Shown here piece by piece: positions 17,956-27,946 of a stretch of 64,000 bases of DNA (position 1 is the first letter of the stretch; every line of letters begins with the position of its first letter). The notes under the pieces were generated by a model, which ran no database searches, was not told the DNA's origin, and saw only the letters and a program-made list of their open reading frames with translations. Where the stretch lies: assembly GCF_004402045.1 (NCBI RefSeq), contig NZ_SOMG01000011.1, forward strand, positions 1 through 64,000. The letters run 5' to 3'. The position numbers and the translations under genes were made by a program. The stretch comes from Lelliottia nimipressuralis. GTDB lineage: Bacteria > Pseudomonadota > Gammaproteobacteria > Enterobacterales > Enterobacteriaceae.

Positions 17956-20280
17956 ATGCGAATGGCACGTCTGACACGCTCCCGCTGGCTATGGCTGGCG
18001 GGAGCGCTTCTCATTTTATGGGGGCTGATCCTGGCCGCTGACCGCCTGTGGCCATTGCCTCTGAAAGAGGTTAACCCCGCGCGGGTGGTGGTGGATGAGA
18101 AGGGCACGCCGCTCTGGCGTTTTGCCGACAATGACGGGATCTGGCGTTATCCGGTTACGATTGAAGAGGTCTCTCCCCGTTATCTTGAGGCGCTGATCCA
18201 GTATGAAGATCGCTGGTTCTGGGATCATCCCGGCGTAAACCCGCTCTCTGTCCTGCGCGCCGCCTGGCAGGATCTCAGTTCCGGGAAGGTCGTCTCTGGC
18301 GGCAGTACGCTTACCATGCAGGTGGCGCGCCTGCTGGACCCGCATCCGCGCACCTTTGGTGGCAAAATTCGTCAGCTCTGGCGGGCGATGCAGCTGGAGT
18401 GGCATCTTTCTAAACGCGAGATCCTGACGCTCTATCTCAACCGTGCCCCCTTTGGCGGCACGCTGCAGGGCGTCGGAGCTGCAAGCTGGACCTATCTCGG
18501 CAAACCGCCGTCGCAGCTCAGCTATTCCGAAGCGGCGCTGCTGGCGGTACTCCCACAGGCACCCAGCCGCTTACGTCCGGACCGCTGGCCTGAACGGGCC
18601 GAAGCGGCGCGCAATAAAGTGCTCGATCGTATGGCGACGCAAGGGGTCTGGTCTGCAAAGCAGGTCAACGAATCCCGCGAAGAATCGGTATGGCTGGCGC
18701 CCCGACAGATGCCGCAACTGGCACCGCTCTTTGCACGCATGATGCTCAGTAAAAGTCGCGACACTAAAATTGTCACCACGCTTGATGCCGGGCTGCAGCG
18801 GCAGCTGGAAGAGCTGGCAATGAACTGGAAATCCCGTCTGCCCGCACGCAGCTCGCTGGCGATGATCGTCGTGGATCATACCGATATGAAAGTACGCGGC
18901 TGGGTTGGATCGGTGGATATTAACGATGACGCGCGTTTTAGCCATGTCGATATGGTCAATGCGATCCGATCGCCGGGATCGGTGCTGAAACCGTTTATCT
19001 ACGGCATGGCTCTCGACGATGGCCTGATCCATCCCGCCTCGTTGCTGCAGGATGTTCCAAGAAAAACCGGTGATTATCGGCCGGGGAATTTTGACAGCGG
19101 GTTCCATGGACCGGTCAGCATGAGTGAAGCGCTGGTACGCTCCCTCAACCTGCCAGCCGTCCAGGTGCTGGAGGCCTACGGACCAAAACGTTTTGCCGGG
19201 ATGCTCAGTAACGCGGGGTTGCCGCTGATCCTGCCCGCGGGGGCGCAGCCGAATCTCTCCCTGATCCTCGGCGGTGCAGGCGCGCGGCTGGCAGATATCG
19301 CCGCAGCCTACAGTGCCTTTGCCCGACACGGTAAGGCAGGGAGGTTGCGGCTACAGCCTGGCGATCCGCTGAGTGAACGACCGTTACTGTCACAAGGCTC
19401 GGCGTGGATTATTCGCCGAATTCTGGCGAATGAGGCGCAGCCGCTACCGGATAACGCGCTGCCGCAGGTTGCGCCGCTGGCGTGGAAAACAGGCACCAGC
19501 TACGGTTACCGTGATGCCTGGGCCATCGGTCTGAATGCCCGCTACGTGATAGGCATCTGGACCGGAAGACCGGACGGCACTCCCGTTGCGGGGCAGTTTG
19601 GTTTTGCCAGTGCGGTTCCGCTATTAAACCAGGTCAATAACCTGCTTCAGTCACGCTCAACGATAGACGAAGCCCGCCTGCCGCGCGATCCGCGTCCGGC
19701 AAGCGTCGGGCGGGGCGTGATCTGCTGGCCTGGCGGCCAGTCGCTGCCGGAAGGCAGTGAAAACTGCCGACGCCGTCTGTCAACCTGGCTGCTTGAAGGG
19801 AGTGAACCGCCCACGCTGCTGTTGCCCGAACAGGAAGGCATTCGCGGCATTCGTTTCCCGGTCTGGCTGGATAAAACGGGCAAACGTGTGGCAGCAGATT
19901 GCCCCGATGCAACTGAAAAGGTCCTTGATGTCTGGCCGCTGCCGCTGGAGCCGTGGCTGCCTGCCAATGAGCGTCGTGCGGTACGGGTCCCGCCTTCATC
20001 ATCAAGCTGTCCTCCGCTCTCGCAGGACGCACCTGCGCCACTCATCCTGACCGGCGTGCGCGAAGGGGCCGTCATTAAACGTCTGCCGGGGGAATCCCGC
20101 GTTTCGCTGCCGCTTCAGGCGACAGGCAATAGCGGTGAGCGCTGGTGGTTTTTGAACGGAGAGCCTCTGGACGTGAAAGGAAGAGTTTACACATTACAGC
20201 TTGATAAATCGGGCGATTATCAGTTACTCGTTATGGATGAGACCGGGCAAGTTGCGACGGTGAATTTTACGTTGCAGTGA
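17956..20280 (+). CDS. pbpC: Penicillin-binding protein 1C
   Basis: Class A type PBP of 774 residues. A single N-terminal membrane segment (about 10-30) is followed by a GT51 glycosyltransferase domain with EDRWFWDHPG, a transpeptidase domain with SVLK (Ser342-Lys345 from this start) and KTGTS, and a C-terminal BiPBP_C domain. It polymerises glycan in the periplasm; its transpeptidase role is unclear in E. coli. The ATG at 17956 lies one base after the yfhM stop; the ATG at 17962 is an equally possible start. The yfhM-pbpC coupling is widespread. Confidence 0.94.
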   Translation: MRMARLTRSRWLWLAGALLILWGLILAADRLWPLPLKEVNPARVVVDEKGTPLWRFADNDGIWRYPVTIEEVSPRYLEALIQYEDRWFWDHPGVNPLSVLRAAWQDLSSGKVVSGGSTLTMQVARLLDPHPRTFGGKIRQLWRAMQLEWHLSKREILTLYLNRAPFGGTLQGVGAASWTYLGKPPSQLSYSEAALLAVLPQAPSRLRPDRWPERAEAARNKVLDRMATQGVWSAKQVNESREESVWLAPRQMPQLAPLFARMMLSKSRDTKIVTTLDAGLQRQLEELAMNWKSRLPARSSLAMIVVDHTDMKVRGWVGSVDINDDARFSHVDMVNAIRSPGSVLKPFIYGMALDDGLIHPASLLQDVPRKTGDYRPGNFDSGFHGPVSMSEALVRSLNLPAVQVLEAYGPKRFAGMLSNAGLPLILPAGAQPNLSLILGGAGARLADIAAAYSAFARHGKAGRLRLQPGDPLSERPLLSQGSAWIIRRILANEAQPLPDNALPQVAPLAWKTGTSYGYRDAWAIGLNARYVIGIWTGRPDGTPVAGQFGFASAVPLLNQVNNLLQSRSTIDEARLPRDPRPASVGRGVICWPGGQSLPEGSENCRRRLSTWLLEGSEPPTLLLPEQEGIRGIRFPVWLDKTGKRVAADCPDATEKVLDVWPLPLEPWLPANERRAVRVPPSSSSCPPLSQDAPAPLILTGVREGAVIKRLPGESRVSLPLQATGNSGERWWFLNGEPLDVKGRVYTLQLDKSGDYQLLVMDETGQVATVNFTLQ

Positions 20281-20375
20281 CCTTAAAACAGCATTCAGAT
20301 GTGAGCTGTTGCTAAAACTCGTCTTATTTTAAAAAAATGTTACCCGAATCCATAGGCAATGGCGCTATTGCTCAT

Positions 20376-20381
20376 TATAAT
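20376..20381 (+). promoter_or_regulatory. Probable ndk promoter -10 box
   Basis: Perfect TATAAT 56 nt before the ndk start, in the 156-nt gap after pbpC. The hexamer 17 nt upstream (TAGGCA) is a poor -35. A GAGGTT Shine-Dalgarno sequence is at 20429-20434. Confidence 0.5.
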
Positions 20382-20436
20382 CCGCGCCACACCATACTCA
20401 GGTATGCAAAACAACAGAACATTGACAGAGGTTATC

Positions 20437-20868
20437 ATGGCTATTGAACGTACTTTTTCCATCATCAAACCAAACGCGGTGGCAAAAAACGTTATTGGCA
20501 GCATCTTCGCTCGCTTTGAATCAGCAGGGTTCAAAATTGTTGGCACCAAAATGCTGCACCTGACCGTTGAGCAGGCTCGTGGTTTCTACGCTGAGCACGA
20601 AGGTCGCCCATTCTTTGACGGCCTGGTTGAGTTCATGACCTCCGGTCCAATCGTTGTATCCGTACTGGAAGGCGAAAACGCAGTACAGCGTCACCGTGAC
20701 CTGCTGGGTGCTACCAACCCGGATAACGCGCTGGCAGGTACTCTGCGCGCTGACTACGCTGACAGCTTCACCGAGAACGGGACTCACGGTTCTGACTCTG
20801 TTGAATCTGCTGCACGCGAAATCGCTTTCTTCTTCGCTGAAGGCGAAGTGTGTCCACGTACCCGTTAA
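20437..20868 (+). CDS. ndk: Nucleoside diphosphate kinase
   Basis: Enzyme of 143 residues that transfers the gamma phosphate from ATP to nucleoside diphosphates through a phosphohistidine. The active His117 is in ENGTHGSDS, and the N-terminal FSIIKPNAV motif is intact. The ATG at 20437 gives the E. coli length; an upstream reading from 20359 covers the promoter and is rejected. Conserved position before rlmN. Confidence 0.98.
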   Translation: MAIERTFSIIKPNAVAKNVIGSIFARFESAGFKIVGTKMLHLTVEQARGFYAEHEGRPFFDGLVEFMTSGPIVVSVLEGENAVQRHRDLLGATNPDNALAGTLRADYADSFTENGTHGSDSVESAAREIAFFFAEGEVCPRTR

Positions 20869-20948
20869 TCTAACGGTTTCGTTTACACATTATTTTCGTA
20901 AATGCCGCGTCCAGACGTGGCATCCCTGCGCCAGACTTTGTACAATGC

Positions 20949-20987
20949 AACGCCCCGGACGAGCAGACCGCTTTCCGGGGCGTTTCT
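20949..20987 (+). terminator. Terminator after ndk
   Basis: AACGCCCCGG (20949-20958) pairs with CCGGGGCGTT (20975-20984), followed by TCTATT. A second small hairpin ATGCC/GGCAT lies just upstream, about 20901-20923. They separate ndk from rlmN, which starts at 21038. Confidence 0.7.
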
Positions 20988-21037
20988 ATTCAACCCTCCA
21001 TGGGCCATAACGTGTAACAACGAGGCCGGAAAAAATT

Positions 21038-22204
21038 ATGTCTGAATTAGTGAATACCTCCGAAGTCGCCATTCCTGCGGTTCCCAATAAAAATGGAAAA
21101 ATCAACCTGCTGGATCTGAATCGTCAGCAGATGCGCGAGTTCTTCAAAGAGATGGGCGAAAAGCCGTTTCGTGCCGATCAGGTCATGAAGTGGATGTACC
21201 ATTACTGCAGCGACAATTTTGATGACATGACTGACATCAATAAGGTTCTGCGCAATAAGCTCAAAGAAGTGGCTGAAATCCGCGCACCGGAAGTGGTGGA
21301 AGAGCAGCGCTCGGCCGATGGCACCATCAAATGGGCGATTGCGGTCGGCGATCAGCGCGTTGAAACCGTCTACATCCCGGAAGAAGACCGTGCCACGCTC
21401 TGCGTCTCTTCTCAGGTGGGCTGTGCGCTGGAGTGCAAATTCTGTTCAACTGCGCAGCAAGGCTTTAACCGTAACCTGCGCGTGTCAGAAATTATCGGCC
21501 AGGTCTGGCGTGCCGCGAAAATCGTGGGTGCTGCAAAAGTGACCGGTACGCGTCCCATCACCAACGTGGTAATGATGGGAATGGGTGAGCCGCTGCTGAA
21601 TCTGACCAACGTGGTTCCGGCGATGGAAATCATGCTGGATGACTTCGGTTTTGGTCTGTCCAAGCGTCGCGTGACGCTGTCTACTTCAGGCGTTGTGCCT
21701 GCGCTGGACAAGCTCGGCGATATGATTGACGTTGCGCTGGCGATCTCCCTGCACGCGCCAAACGATGAAATTCGTGACGAAATTGTACCGATCAACAAAA
21801 AGTACAATATCGAAACCTTCCTCGCTGCCGTGCGTCGCTATCTGGAAAAATCCAACGCTAACCAGGGCCGCGTAACCATCGAATACGTGATGCTTGATCA
21901 CGTCAACGACGGTACCGAACATGCGCATCAGCTGGCTGAGTTGCTGAAAGATACACCATGCAAAATCAACCTGATTCCATGGAACCCGTTCCCGGGCGCG
22001 CCGTATGGCCGTAGCTCGAACAGCCGTATCGATCGCTTCTCCAAGGTGCTGATGGAGTATGGTTTCACCACCATCGTGCGTAAAACCCGTGGTGATGACA
22101 TTGATGCCGCATGCGGACAGCTGGCAGGTGATGTGATTGACCGTACCAAGCGTACCCTGCGTAAACGCATGCAGGGCGAGACAATCGCGGTTAAAGCTGT
22201 TTGA
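21038..22204 (+). CDS. rlmN: 23S rRNA/tRNA adenine-C2 methyltransferase RlmN
   Basis: Radical SAM enzyme of 388 residues that methylates C2 of A2503 in 23S rRNA and A37 of some tRNAs, using a methyl-cysteine intermediate. The cluster motif CxxxCxxC appears in [10 protein letters not shown], and the second catalytic cysteine is in DAACGQLAG near the C-terminus. A short N-terminal extension of a few residues differs from E. coli. Synteny ndk-rlmN-rodZ is standard. Confidence 0.97.
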   Translation: MSELVNTSEVAIPAVPNKNGKINLLDLNRQQMREFFKEMGEKPFRADQVMKWMYHYCSDNFDDMTDINKVLRNKLKEVAEIRAPEVVEEQRSADGTIKWAIAVGDQRVETVYIPEEDRATLCVSSQVGCALECKFCSTAQQGFNRNLRVSEIIGQVWRAAKIVGAAKVTGTRPITNVVMMGMGEPLLNLTNVVPAMEIMLDDFGFGLSKRRVTLSTSGVVPALDKLGDMIDVALAISLHAPNDEIRDEIVPINKKYNIETFLAAVRRYLEKSNANQGRVTIEYVMLDHVNDGTEHAHQLAELLKDTPCKINLIPWNPFPGAPYGRSSNSRIDRFSKVLMEYGFTTIVRKTRGDDIDAACGQLAGDVIDRTKRTLRKRMQGETIAVKAV

Positions 22205-22497
22205 TTATTATGCACTCACGGCGCATTATCTGCGCCGTGAAGCATAATCTTACTGAATAACCAGTCACATTCGTGATGACTGATCAATAATTACGGTGCG
22301 TTTCATCCGACTTTCGGGCAGTATGTAACGACGTAACAACAGTTTAGCCGTACGGGCAGGGCTGTACTGTCATCTCCGGGCTGACAGTCTTATACTGTCT
22401 GTTCAAGGTTAACTGACCAGAAGTTTCGCGGTGCGGGTGGCATTGTGACTCACCGGCGCCTGAACCCTTATTTTTCACGTACCAGTAGTTGTAGCGA
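22205..22497 (+). promoter_or_regulatory. rlmN terminator hairpin and rodZ promoter region
   Basis: A long hairpin directly follows rlmN: TCACGGCGCA (22216-22225) with TGCGCCGTGA (22231-22240), extended by ATTATGC and GCATAAT at 22207-22248. Further on, TATACT at 22391-22396 is a good -10 box with a weak TGTCAT 17 nt upstream, so transcription would start near 22403, about 95 nt before rodZ. Nothing else recognised in this gap. Confidence 0.5.
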
Positions 22498-23511
22498 ATG
22501 AATACTGAAGCCACTCACGACCAAAATGAAGCACTCTCCACTGGCGTTCGTCTTCGCAACGCCCGTGAACAACTCGGACTCAGCCAGCAAGCCGTTGCGG
22601 AACGCTTGTGCCTGAAGGTTTCCACGGTTCGCGATATTGAAGAAGATAAGGCACCCGCCGATCTGGCTTCAACTTTCCTGCGCGGTTATATCCGCTCTTA
22701 CGCAAAACTGGTGCACATCCCCGAAAACGAATTACTGCCAATGATGGAGAAGCAGGCCCCGGTCCGTGCAGCAAAAGTTGCGCCGATGCAGACCTTCTCC
22801 CTGGGAAAACGTCGTAAAAAACGTGATGGCTGGCTGATGAGCTTTACCTGGCTGGTGCTGTTTGTGGTGATCGGTCTGACCGGTGCATGGTGGTGGCAAA
22901 ACCACAAGGCGCAGCAGGAAGAGATCACCACCATGGCCGATCAATCCTCCGCCGAACTTAACCAGGCCGGAAGCGATAACGCCCAGAGCGTGCCGTTGAA
23001 TACCGACGGCGCGGCCACCTCCAGCGAGCCGCAGACTGCAGCGACAGGGGCTCCGACGACCAGCCCTACGCAGGCTCCGGCAGCAACGGCTAACACTGCT
23101 GCGCCGCAGGCTCAGGATCAAAACGCAGTGGTTTCTCCCTCTCAGGCAAATGTGGATACTGCGGCGAACGCGCCTGCGGCCACGCAGCCTGCAGACAATA
23201 CTGCAGCGTCTCTGCCAACCAGCCCGGCGGGTACTGCCACAGCAGCCGATCCAAACGCACTGGTGATGAACTTCAGCGCCGATTGCTGGCTGGAAGTGAC
23301 TGACGCAACAGGTAAAAAACTGTTCAGCGGTCTGCAGCGTAAAGATGGCACGTTAAACCTCACCGGCCAGGCTCCTTATAAACTTAAAATCGGCGCTCCG
23401 GCAGCGGTACAGATCCAGTATCAAGGAAAACCTGTCGACCTGAGCCGCTTTATCAGAACTAACCAGGTTGCACGTCTTACCGTTAATGCCGAACAATCAG
23501 CAGCACAGTAA
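22498..23511 (+). CDS. rodZ: Cell-shape protein RodZ
   Basis: Bitopic inner-membrane protein of 337 residues that links MreB filaments to the elongation machinery and keeps rod shape. It has a cytoplasmic HTH_25 domain (about 15-85), a basic stretch GKRRKKR, one membrane segment (about 110-131), a low-complexity Ala/Thr/Gln/Pro periplasmic linker (about 145-255) and a C-terminal beta domain. It is first in the rodZ-ispG-hisS-yfgM-bamB run; ispG follows after 26 nt. Confidence 0.96.
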   Translation: MNTEATHDQNEALSTGVRLRNAREQLGLSQQAVAERLCLKVSTVRDIEEDKAPADLASTFLRGYIRSYAKLVHIPENELLPMMEKQAPVRAAKVAPMQTFSLGKRRKKRDGWLMSFTWLVLFVVIGLTGAWWWQNHKAQQEEITTMADQSSAELNQAGSDNAQSVPLNTDGAATSSEPQTAATGAPTTSPTQAPAATANTAAPQAQDQNAVVSPSQANVDTAANAPAATQPADNTAASLPTSPAGTATAADPNALVMNFSADCWLEVTDATGKKLFSGLQRKDGTLNLTGQAPYKLKIGAPAAVQIQYQGKPVDLSRFIRTNQVARLTVNAEQSAAQ

Positions 23512-23537
23512 CAGACGGGCAACGCGGGAGATTTTTC

Positions 23538-24656
23538 ATGCATAACCAGGCTCCGATTCAACGTAGAAAATCGAAACGGATTTACGTTGGGAATGTGCCA
23601 GTCGGCGATGGGGCACCTATCGCCGTTCAGTCGATGACCAACACGCGCACCACGGATGTGGAAGCGACGGTCAATCAAATCAAAGCATTAGAGCGAGTAG
23701 GCGCGGACATCGTTCGCGTTTCCGTCCCGACCATGGACGCCGCTGAGGCGTTCAAGCTGATCAAACAGCAGGTCAGCGTTCCCCTGGTCGCGGATATCCA
23801 CTTCGACTACCGCATCGCACTGAAAGTGGCTGAATACGGCGTCGACTGCCTGCGCATTAACCCGGGTAACATCGGTAACGAAGAGCGTATCCGCATGGTA
23901 GTGGACTGCGCCCGCGATAAAAATATTCCTATCCGCATCGGCGTCAACGCCGGTTCCCTGGAAAAAGATCTGCAGGAAAAATACGGTGAACCTACGCCGC
24001 AGGCGCTGCTTGAATCCGCGATGCGCCACGTTGATCATCTCGATCGTCTCAACTTCGATCAGTTCAAAGTCAGCGTAAAAGCGTCCGACGTTTTCCTTGC
24101 GGTGGAATCTTACCGCCTGCTGGCAAAACAGATCGACCAACCTCTGCACCTCGGCATCACCGAAGCGGGCGGCCTGCGCAGCGGTTCCGTAAAATCTGCG
24201 ATCGGTCTGGGGCTGCTGCTCTCTGAAGGGATCGGTGACACCCTGCGCGTCTCGCTGGCGGCCGATCCGGTTGAAGAGATCAAAGTCGGTTTCGATATCC
24301 TGAAATCACTGCGTATTCGTGCGCGTGGGATCAACTTCATTGCCTGCCCAACCTGTTCACGTCAGGAGTTCGATGTGATCGGTACGGTGAATGCCCTGGA
24401 GCAACGTCTGGAAGACATTATCACCCCGATGGACGTCTCCATCATCGGTTGTGTGGTGAATGGCCCGGGTGAAGCGCTGGTGTCAACCCTGGGTGTCACC
24501 GGCGGTAACAAGAAAAGTGGTCTCTATGAAGATGGCGTTCGTAAAGATCGTCTGGATAATAGCGACATGATCGACCAGCTTGAAGCCCGCATCCGTGCCA
24601 AAGCCGCCATGATGGACGAGACACAGCGTATCAGCGTTCAGCAGGTTGAAAAATAA
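23538..24656 (+). CDS. ispG: 4-hydroxy-3-methylbut-2-enyl diphosphate synthase IspG
   Basis: [4Fe-4S] enzyme of 372 residues of the MEP isoprenoid pathway, converting MEcPP to HMBPP. The N-terminal TIM-barrel and C-terminal cluster domain are intact; ligands Cys270 and Cys273 sit in ACPTCSR, with the third cysteine in [11 protein letters not shown]. Same length as E. coli. It depends on the Fe-S machinery encoded at the start of the window. A tandem hairpin terminator follows. Confidence 0.97.
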   Translation: MHNQAPIQRRKSKRIYVGNVPVGDGAPIAVQSMTNTRTTDVEATVNQIKALERVGADIVRVSVPTMDAAEAFKLIKQQVSVPLVADIHFDYRIALKVAEYGVDCLRINPGNIGNEERIRMVVDCARDKNIPIRIGVNAGSLEKDLQEKYGEPTPQALLESAMRHVDHLDRLNFDQFKVSVKASDVFLAVESYRLLAKQIDQPLHLGITEAGGLRSGSVKSAIGLGLLLSEGIGDTLRVSLAADPVEEIKVGFDILKSLRIRARGINFIACPTCSRQEFDVIGTVNALEQRLEDIITPMDVSIIGCVVNGPGEALVSTLGVTGGNKKSGLYEDGVRKDRLDNSDMIDQLEARIRAKAAMMDETQRISVQQVEK

Positions 24657-24660
24657 CGTG

Positions 24661-24715
24661 ATGGGAAGCCGCGAGCTTCCCATGTATGATTGAACCCATT
24701 CTTTGGGTTTTTTTT
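24661..24715 (+). terminator. Tandem hairpins between ispG and hisS
   Basis: Hairpin 1: ATGGGAAGC (24661-24669) with GCTTCCCAT (24675-24683). Hairpin 2: AACCCA (24693-24698) with TGGGTT (24704-24709), followed by a run of T to 24715. Hairpin 2 plus T run looks like an intrinsic terminator only about 20 nt before the hisS start, so it may attenuate hisS. Confidence 0.75.
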
Positions 24716-24736
24716 GTATATAGAAAGAGAATAAAC

Positions 24737-26011
24737 GTGGCAAAAAACATTCAAGCCATCCGCGGCATGAACGATTATCTGCCTGGCGAAACCGCCATCT
24801 GGCAGCGCATTGAAGGCACACTGAAGCAGGTGCTCGGCAGCTACGGTTACAGCGAAATCCGTTTGCCGATTGTAGAGCAGACCCCGTTATTCAAACGCGC
24901 GATCGGTGAAGTCACCGACGTGGTTGAAAAAGAGATGTACACCTTTGAGGACCGCAACGGCGACAGCCTGACCCTGCGTCCGGAAGGTACGGCGGGCTGC
25001 GTACGCGCCGGCATCGAACATGGTCTTCTGTACAATCAGGAGCAGCGCCTGTGGTATATCGGCCCGATGTTCCGCCACGAACGTCCTCAGAAAGGTCGTT
25101 ATCGCCAGTTCAATCAGCTGGGTGTGGAAGTCTTTGGGCTGCAGGGGCCGGACATCGACGCTGAACTCATTATGCTGACGGCCCGCTGGTGGCGCGCGCT
25201 CGGTATCGCCGATCACGTTTCCCTCGAGCTGAACTCTATCGGTTCTCTGGAAGCACGCGCTAACTACCGCGATGCGCTGGTGGCGTTCCTGGAACAGCAT
25301 AAAGAGAAGCTGGACGAAGACTGCAAACGTCGCATGTACAGTAACCCGCTGCGTGTTCTGGATTCCAAAAATCCAGATGTTCAGGCTCTGTTGAACGATG
25401 CGCCTGCGCTGGGTGACTACCTGGACGAAGAATCTCGCGAACACTTCGCGGGTCTCTGCAAACTGCTTGAAGCGGCTGGCATCGCTTACACCGTGAACCA
25501 GCGTCTGGTGCGCGGTCTGGATTACTACAACCGTACCGTGTTTGAGTGGGTGACTACCAGCCTCGGTTCTCAGGGCACCGTGTGTGCGGGCGGCCGTTAT
25601 GACGGTCTGGTTGAGCAGCTTGGCGGCCGTGCAGCACCTGCTGTTGGCTTCGCGATGGGTCTTGAGCGACTTGTTTTGCTGGTTCAGGCAGTTAATCCGG
25701 AATTTAAAGCAGATTCCGTTGTCGATATATACCTGGTGGCCTCAGGCGCGGAAACGCAGTCTGCGGCGATGCTGCTTGCCGAACGCGTGCGCGATGCGCT
25801 GCCGGAGGTGAAGCTGATGACCAACCATGGCGGCGGCAACTTCAAAAAACAGTTTGCTCGTGCCGATAAGTGGGGCGCAAGTATTGCACTGGTGCTGGGT
25901 GAGTCCGAAGTGGCTAACGGCGAAGTGGTGGTCAAGGACCTGCGCTCTGGTGAGCAGACAACGGTAACGCAGGACGGCGTTGCGGCGCGCTTGCGCACTC
26001 TATTGGGCTAA
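24737..26011 (+). CDS. hisS: Histidyl-tRNA synthetase
   Basis: Class II aminoacyl-tRNA synthetase of 424 residues charging tRNA-His. Motif 2 region ([13 protein letters not shown]) and the histidine-specific signatures [11 protein letters not shown] and AGGRYDGL are present, followed by the C-terminal anticodon-binding domain. The start is GTG at 24737, preceded by AAAGAGAAT, which gives [10 protein letters not shown] and the family length; an ATG at 24686 would run through the terminator. Next in line is yfgM. Confidence 0.97.
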   Translation: MAKNIQAIRGMNDYLPGETAIWQRIEGTLKQVLGSYGYSEIRLPIVEQTPLFKRAIGEVTDVVEKEMYTFEDRNGDSLTLRPEGTAGCVRAGIEHGLLYNQEQRLWYIGPMFRHERPQKGRYRQFNQLGVEVFGLQGPDIDAELIMLTARWWRALGIADHVSLELNSIGSLEARANYRDALVAFLEQHKEKLDEDCKRRMYSNPLRVLDSKNPDVQALLNDAPALGDYLDEESREHFAGLCKLLEAAGIAYTVNQRLVRGLDYYNRTVFEWVTTSLGSQGTVCAGGRYDGLVEQLGGRAAPAVGFAMGLERLVLLVQAVNPEFKADSVVDIYLVASGAETQSAAMLLAERVRDALPEVKLMTNHGGGNFKKQFARADKWGASIALVLGESEVANGEVVVKDLRSGEQTTVTQDGVAARLRTLLG

Positions 26012-26024
26012 GGAGAAGGACTGC

Positions 26025-26645
26025 GTGGAAATTTACGAGAACGAACACGATCAGGTCGACGCGATTAAGCGCTTCTTTGTCGAAAACGGCAAAGCGCTGG
26101 TTGTTGGGGTTATTTTAGGTATTGGTGCGCTGTTGGGCTGGCGTTACTGGAACAGTCATCAGGCGGATTCCGCGCGCGGCGCGTCCCTGTCCTATGAAAA
26201 TACCATTAGCGCAATTCATGCCGATCAGCCACAAACGCTGACTGCGGCAGAAAAATTTGCGGCTGACAACAAAAACACCTACGGTGCACTGGCTGCGCTG
26301 GAAGTGGCTCAACAGTACGTTGATAAAAACGAACTGGATAAAGCCGTAGCCCTGCTGTCTCAAGGCCTTGCTGCGGCCAGCGATGAAAACCTTAAAGCGG
26401 TGATCAATCTGCGCCTGGCTCGTATTCAGGTTCAGCAGAAAAAAGCTGACGATGCGCTGAAAACGCTCGATACCATCAAAGGCGAAGGTTTTGCTGCCAT
26501 CGTTGCCGATTTGCGCGGTGAAGCACTGCTGAGCAAAGGTGACAAAGCGGGCGCGCGTAAAGCGTGGCAAGCTGGCGTAGAGAGCAAAGCGTCACCTGCG
26601 CTGAGCGAAATGATGCAGATGAAAATAAATAATTTGTCCGTCTGA
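26025..26645 (+). CDS. yfgM: YfgM, SecYEG/PpiD-associated membrane protein
   Basis: Inner-membrane protein of 206 residues with a short cytoplasmic N-terminus, one membrane segment (about 23-43) and a periplasmic TPR-like domain. In E. coli it associates with the SecYEG translocon and PpiD and helps hand over periplasmic substrates. The start is GTG at 26025 preceded by AGGAGAAGGA. bamB begins 10 nt after its stop, tying it to envelope biogenesis. Confidence 0.93.
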   Translation: MEIYENEHDQVDAIKRFFVENGKALVVGVILGIGALLGWRYWNSHQADSARGASLSYENTISAIHADQPQTLTAAEKFAADNKNTYGALAALEVAQQYVDKNELDKAVALLSQGLAAASDENLKAVINLRLARIQVQQKKADDALKTLDTIKGEGFAAIVADLRGEALLSKGDKAGARKAWQAGVESKASPALSEMMQMKINNLSV

Positions 26646-26655
26646 GAGGGACCCG

Positions 26656-27834
26656 ATGCAATTGCGTAAATTACTTCTGCCAGGACTGCTTTCTGTTACG
26701 TTATTGAGTGGTTGTTCACTGTTCAGTGGCGAAGAAGACGTTGTAAAAATGTCCCCACTGCCGACGGTTGAAAACCAGTTTACTCCCTCCACCGCATGGA
26801 GCACCTCCGTGGGCGATGGGATTGGTGATTTCTATTCCAACCTTCATCCGGCCTTTGCCGACAGCGTAATCTATGCGGCTGACCGCAAAGGTACCGTGAA
26901 AGCGGTGAACGCCGATGACGGAAAAGAAGTGTGGTCTGTTAACCTGGCGGAAAAAGACGGCTGGTTCTCCCGTAAACCTGCACTGCTTTCTGGCGGCCTG
27001 ACCGTTGCCGGCGGCCACGTTTACGTGGGTAGCGAAAAAGCACAGGTTTATGCGCTGAACAGCAGCGACGGTTCCATTGCCTGGCAAACGACCGTGGCGG
27101 GTGAATCCCTGTCTCGTCCGGTGGTGAGCGACGGCCTGGTACTGATTCATACCAGCAACGGCCAGCTGCAGGCGCTGAACGAAGCGGACGGTCTGGTGAA
27201 ATGGACCGTTAACCTGGATATGCCTGCGCTCTCTCTGCGCGGTGAATCCGCGCCGGCTACCGCATTTGGTGCCGCCATTGTGGGCGGTGACAACGGTCGC
27301 GTGAGTGCAGTGCTGATGCAGCAGGGCCAGATGATCTGGCAGCAGCGTATCTCCCAGGCCACTGGCTCTACAGAGATTGACCGTCTGAGCGACGTGGACA
27401 CAACGCCGGTTATCGTTAACGGTGTGGTTTACACGCTGGCTTATAACGGCAACCTGACCGCGCTGGATCTGCGCAGCGGCCAGATCATGTGGAAACGTGA
27501 GCTGGGCTCTGTGAATGATTTCATCGTTGAGGGTAACCGCATCTATATGGTTGACCAGAACGACCGTCTACTGGCGCTGAGCACTGAAGGCGGCGTGACG
27601 CTGTGGACGCAAAGCGATCTGCTGCACCGTCTGCTGACCTCGCCAGCGCTATACAACGGTAGCCTGGTAGTTGGTGACAGCGAAGGGTATATGCACTGGA
27701 TCGATCCGGATAACGGCCGCTTTGTTGCACAGCAAAAAGTCGACAGCTCCGGTTTCCTGACCGACCCGGTTGTGGCCGACGGCAAACTGCTGATTCAGGC
27801 AAAAGACGGCACGCTGTACGCGATCACGCGTTAA
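26656..27834 (+). CDS. bamB: Outer-membrane assembly lipoprotein BamB
   Basis: Lipoprotein of 392 residues of the BAM complex, which inserts beta-barrel proteins into the outer membrane. The lipobox is LSGC with Cys20, and Ser21 at +2 allows sorting to the outer membrane. The rest forms an eight-bladed PQQ-type propeller; blades are visible as repeated W-x-x-x-L/V strands and DLRSGQIMWK-like units. A terminator follows before der. Confidence 0.96.
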   Translation: MQLRKLLLPGLLSVTLLSGCSLFSGEEDVVKMSPLPTVENQFTPSTAWSTSVGDGIGDFYSNLHPAFADSVIYAADRKGTVKAVNADDGKEVWSVNLAEKDGWFSRKPALLSGGLTVAGGHVYVGSEKAQVYALNSSDGSIAWQTTVAGESLSRPVVSDGLVLIHTSNGQLQALNEADGLVKWTVNLDMPALSLRGESAPATAFGAAIVGGDNGRVSAVLMQQGQMIWQQRISQATGSTEIDRLSDVDTTPVIVNGVVYTLAYNGNLTALDLRSGQIMWKRELGSVNDFIVEGNRIYMVDQNDRLLALSTEGGVTLWTQSDLLHRLLTSPALYNGSLVVGDSEGYMHWIDPDNGRFVAQQKVDSSGFLTDPVVADGKLLIQAKDGTLYAITR

Positions 27835-27857
27835 TTACCCGGCGGTTGTAGTATACT

Positions 27858-27888
27858 AAACGGCTCCTGTTCACTCAGGAGCCGTTTT
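27858..27888 (+). terminator. Terminator between bamB and der
   Basis: Perfect 12-bp stem AAACGGCTCCTG (27858-27869) and CAGGAGCCGTTT (27876-27887), 6-nt loop, then TTGACATTTTT. A TATACT at 27852-27857 just upstream could be a -10 element for der, giving der a leader that starts with the hairpin. Confidence 0.85.
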
Positions 27889-27946
27889 GACATTTTTAAA
27901 AACGCCGCAAAAGCGACGTTATTTTGAATTTTATGAGGCTTCAAAC

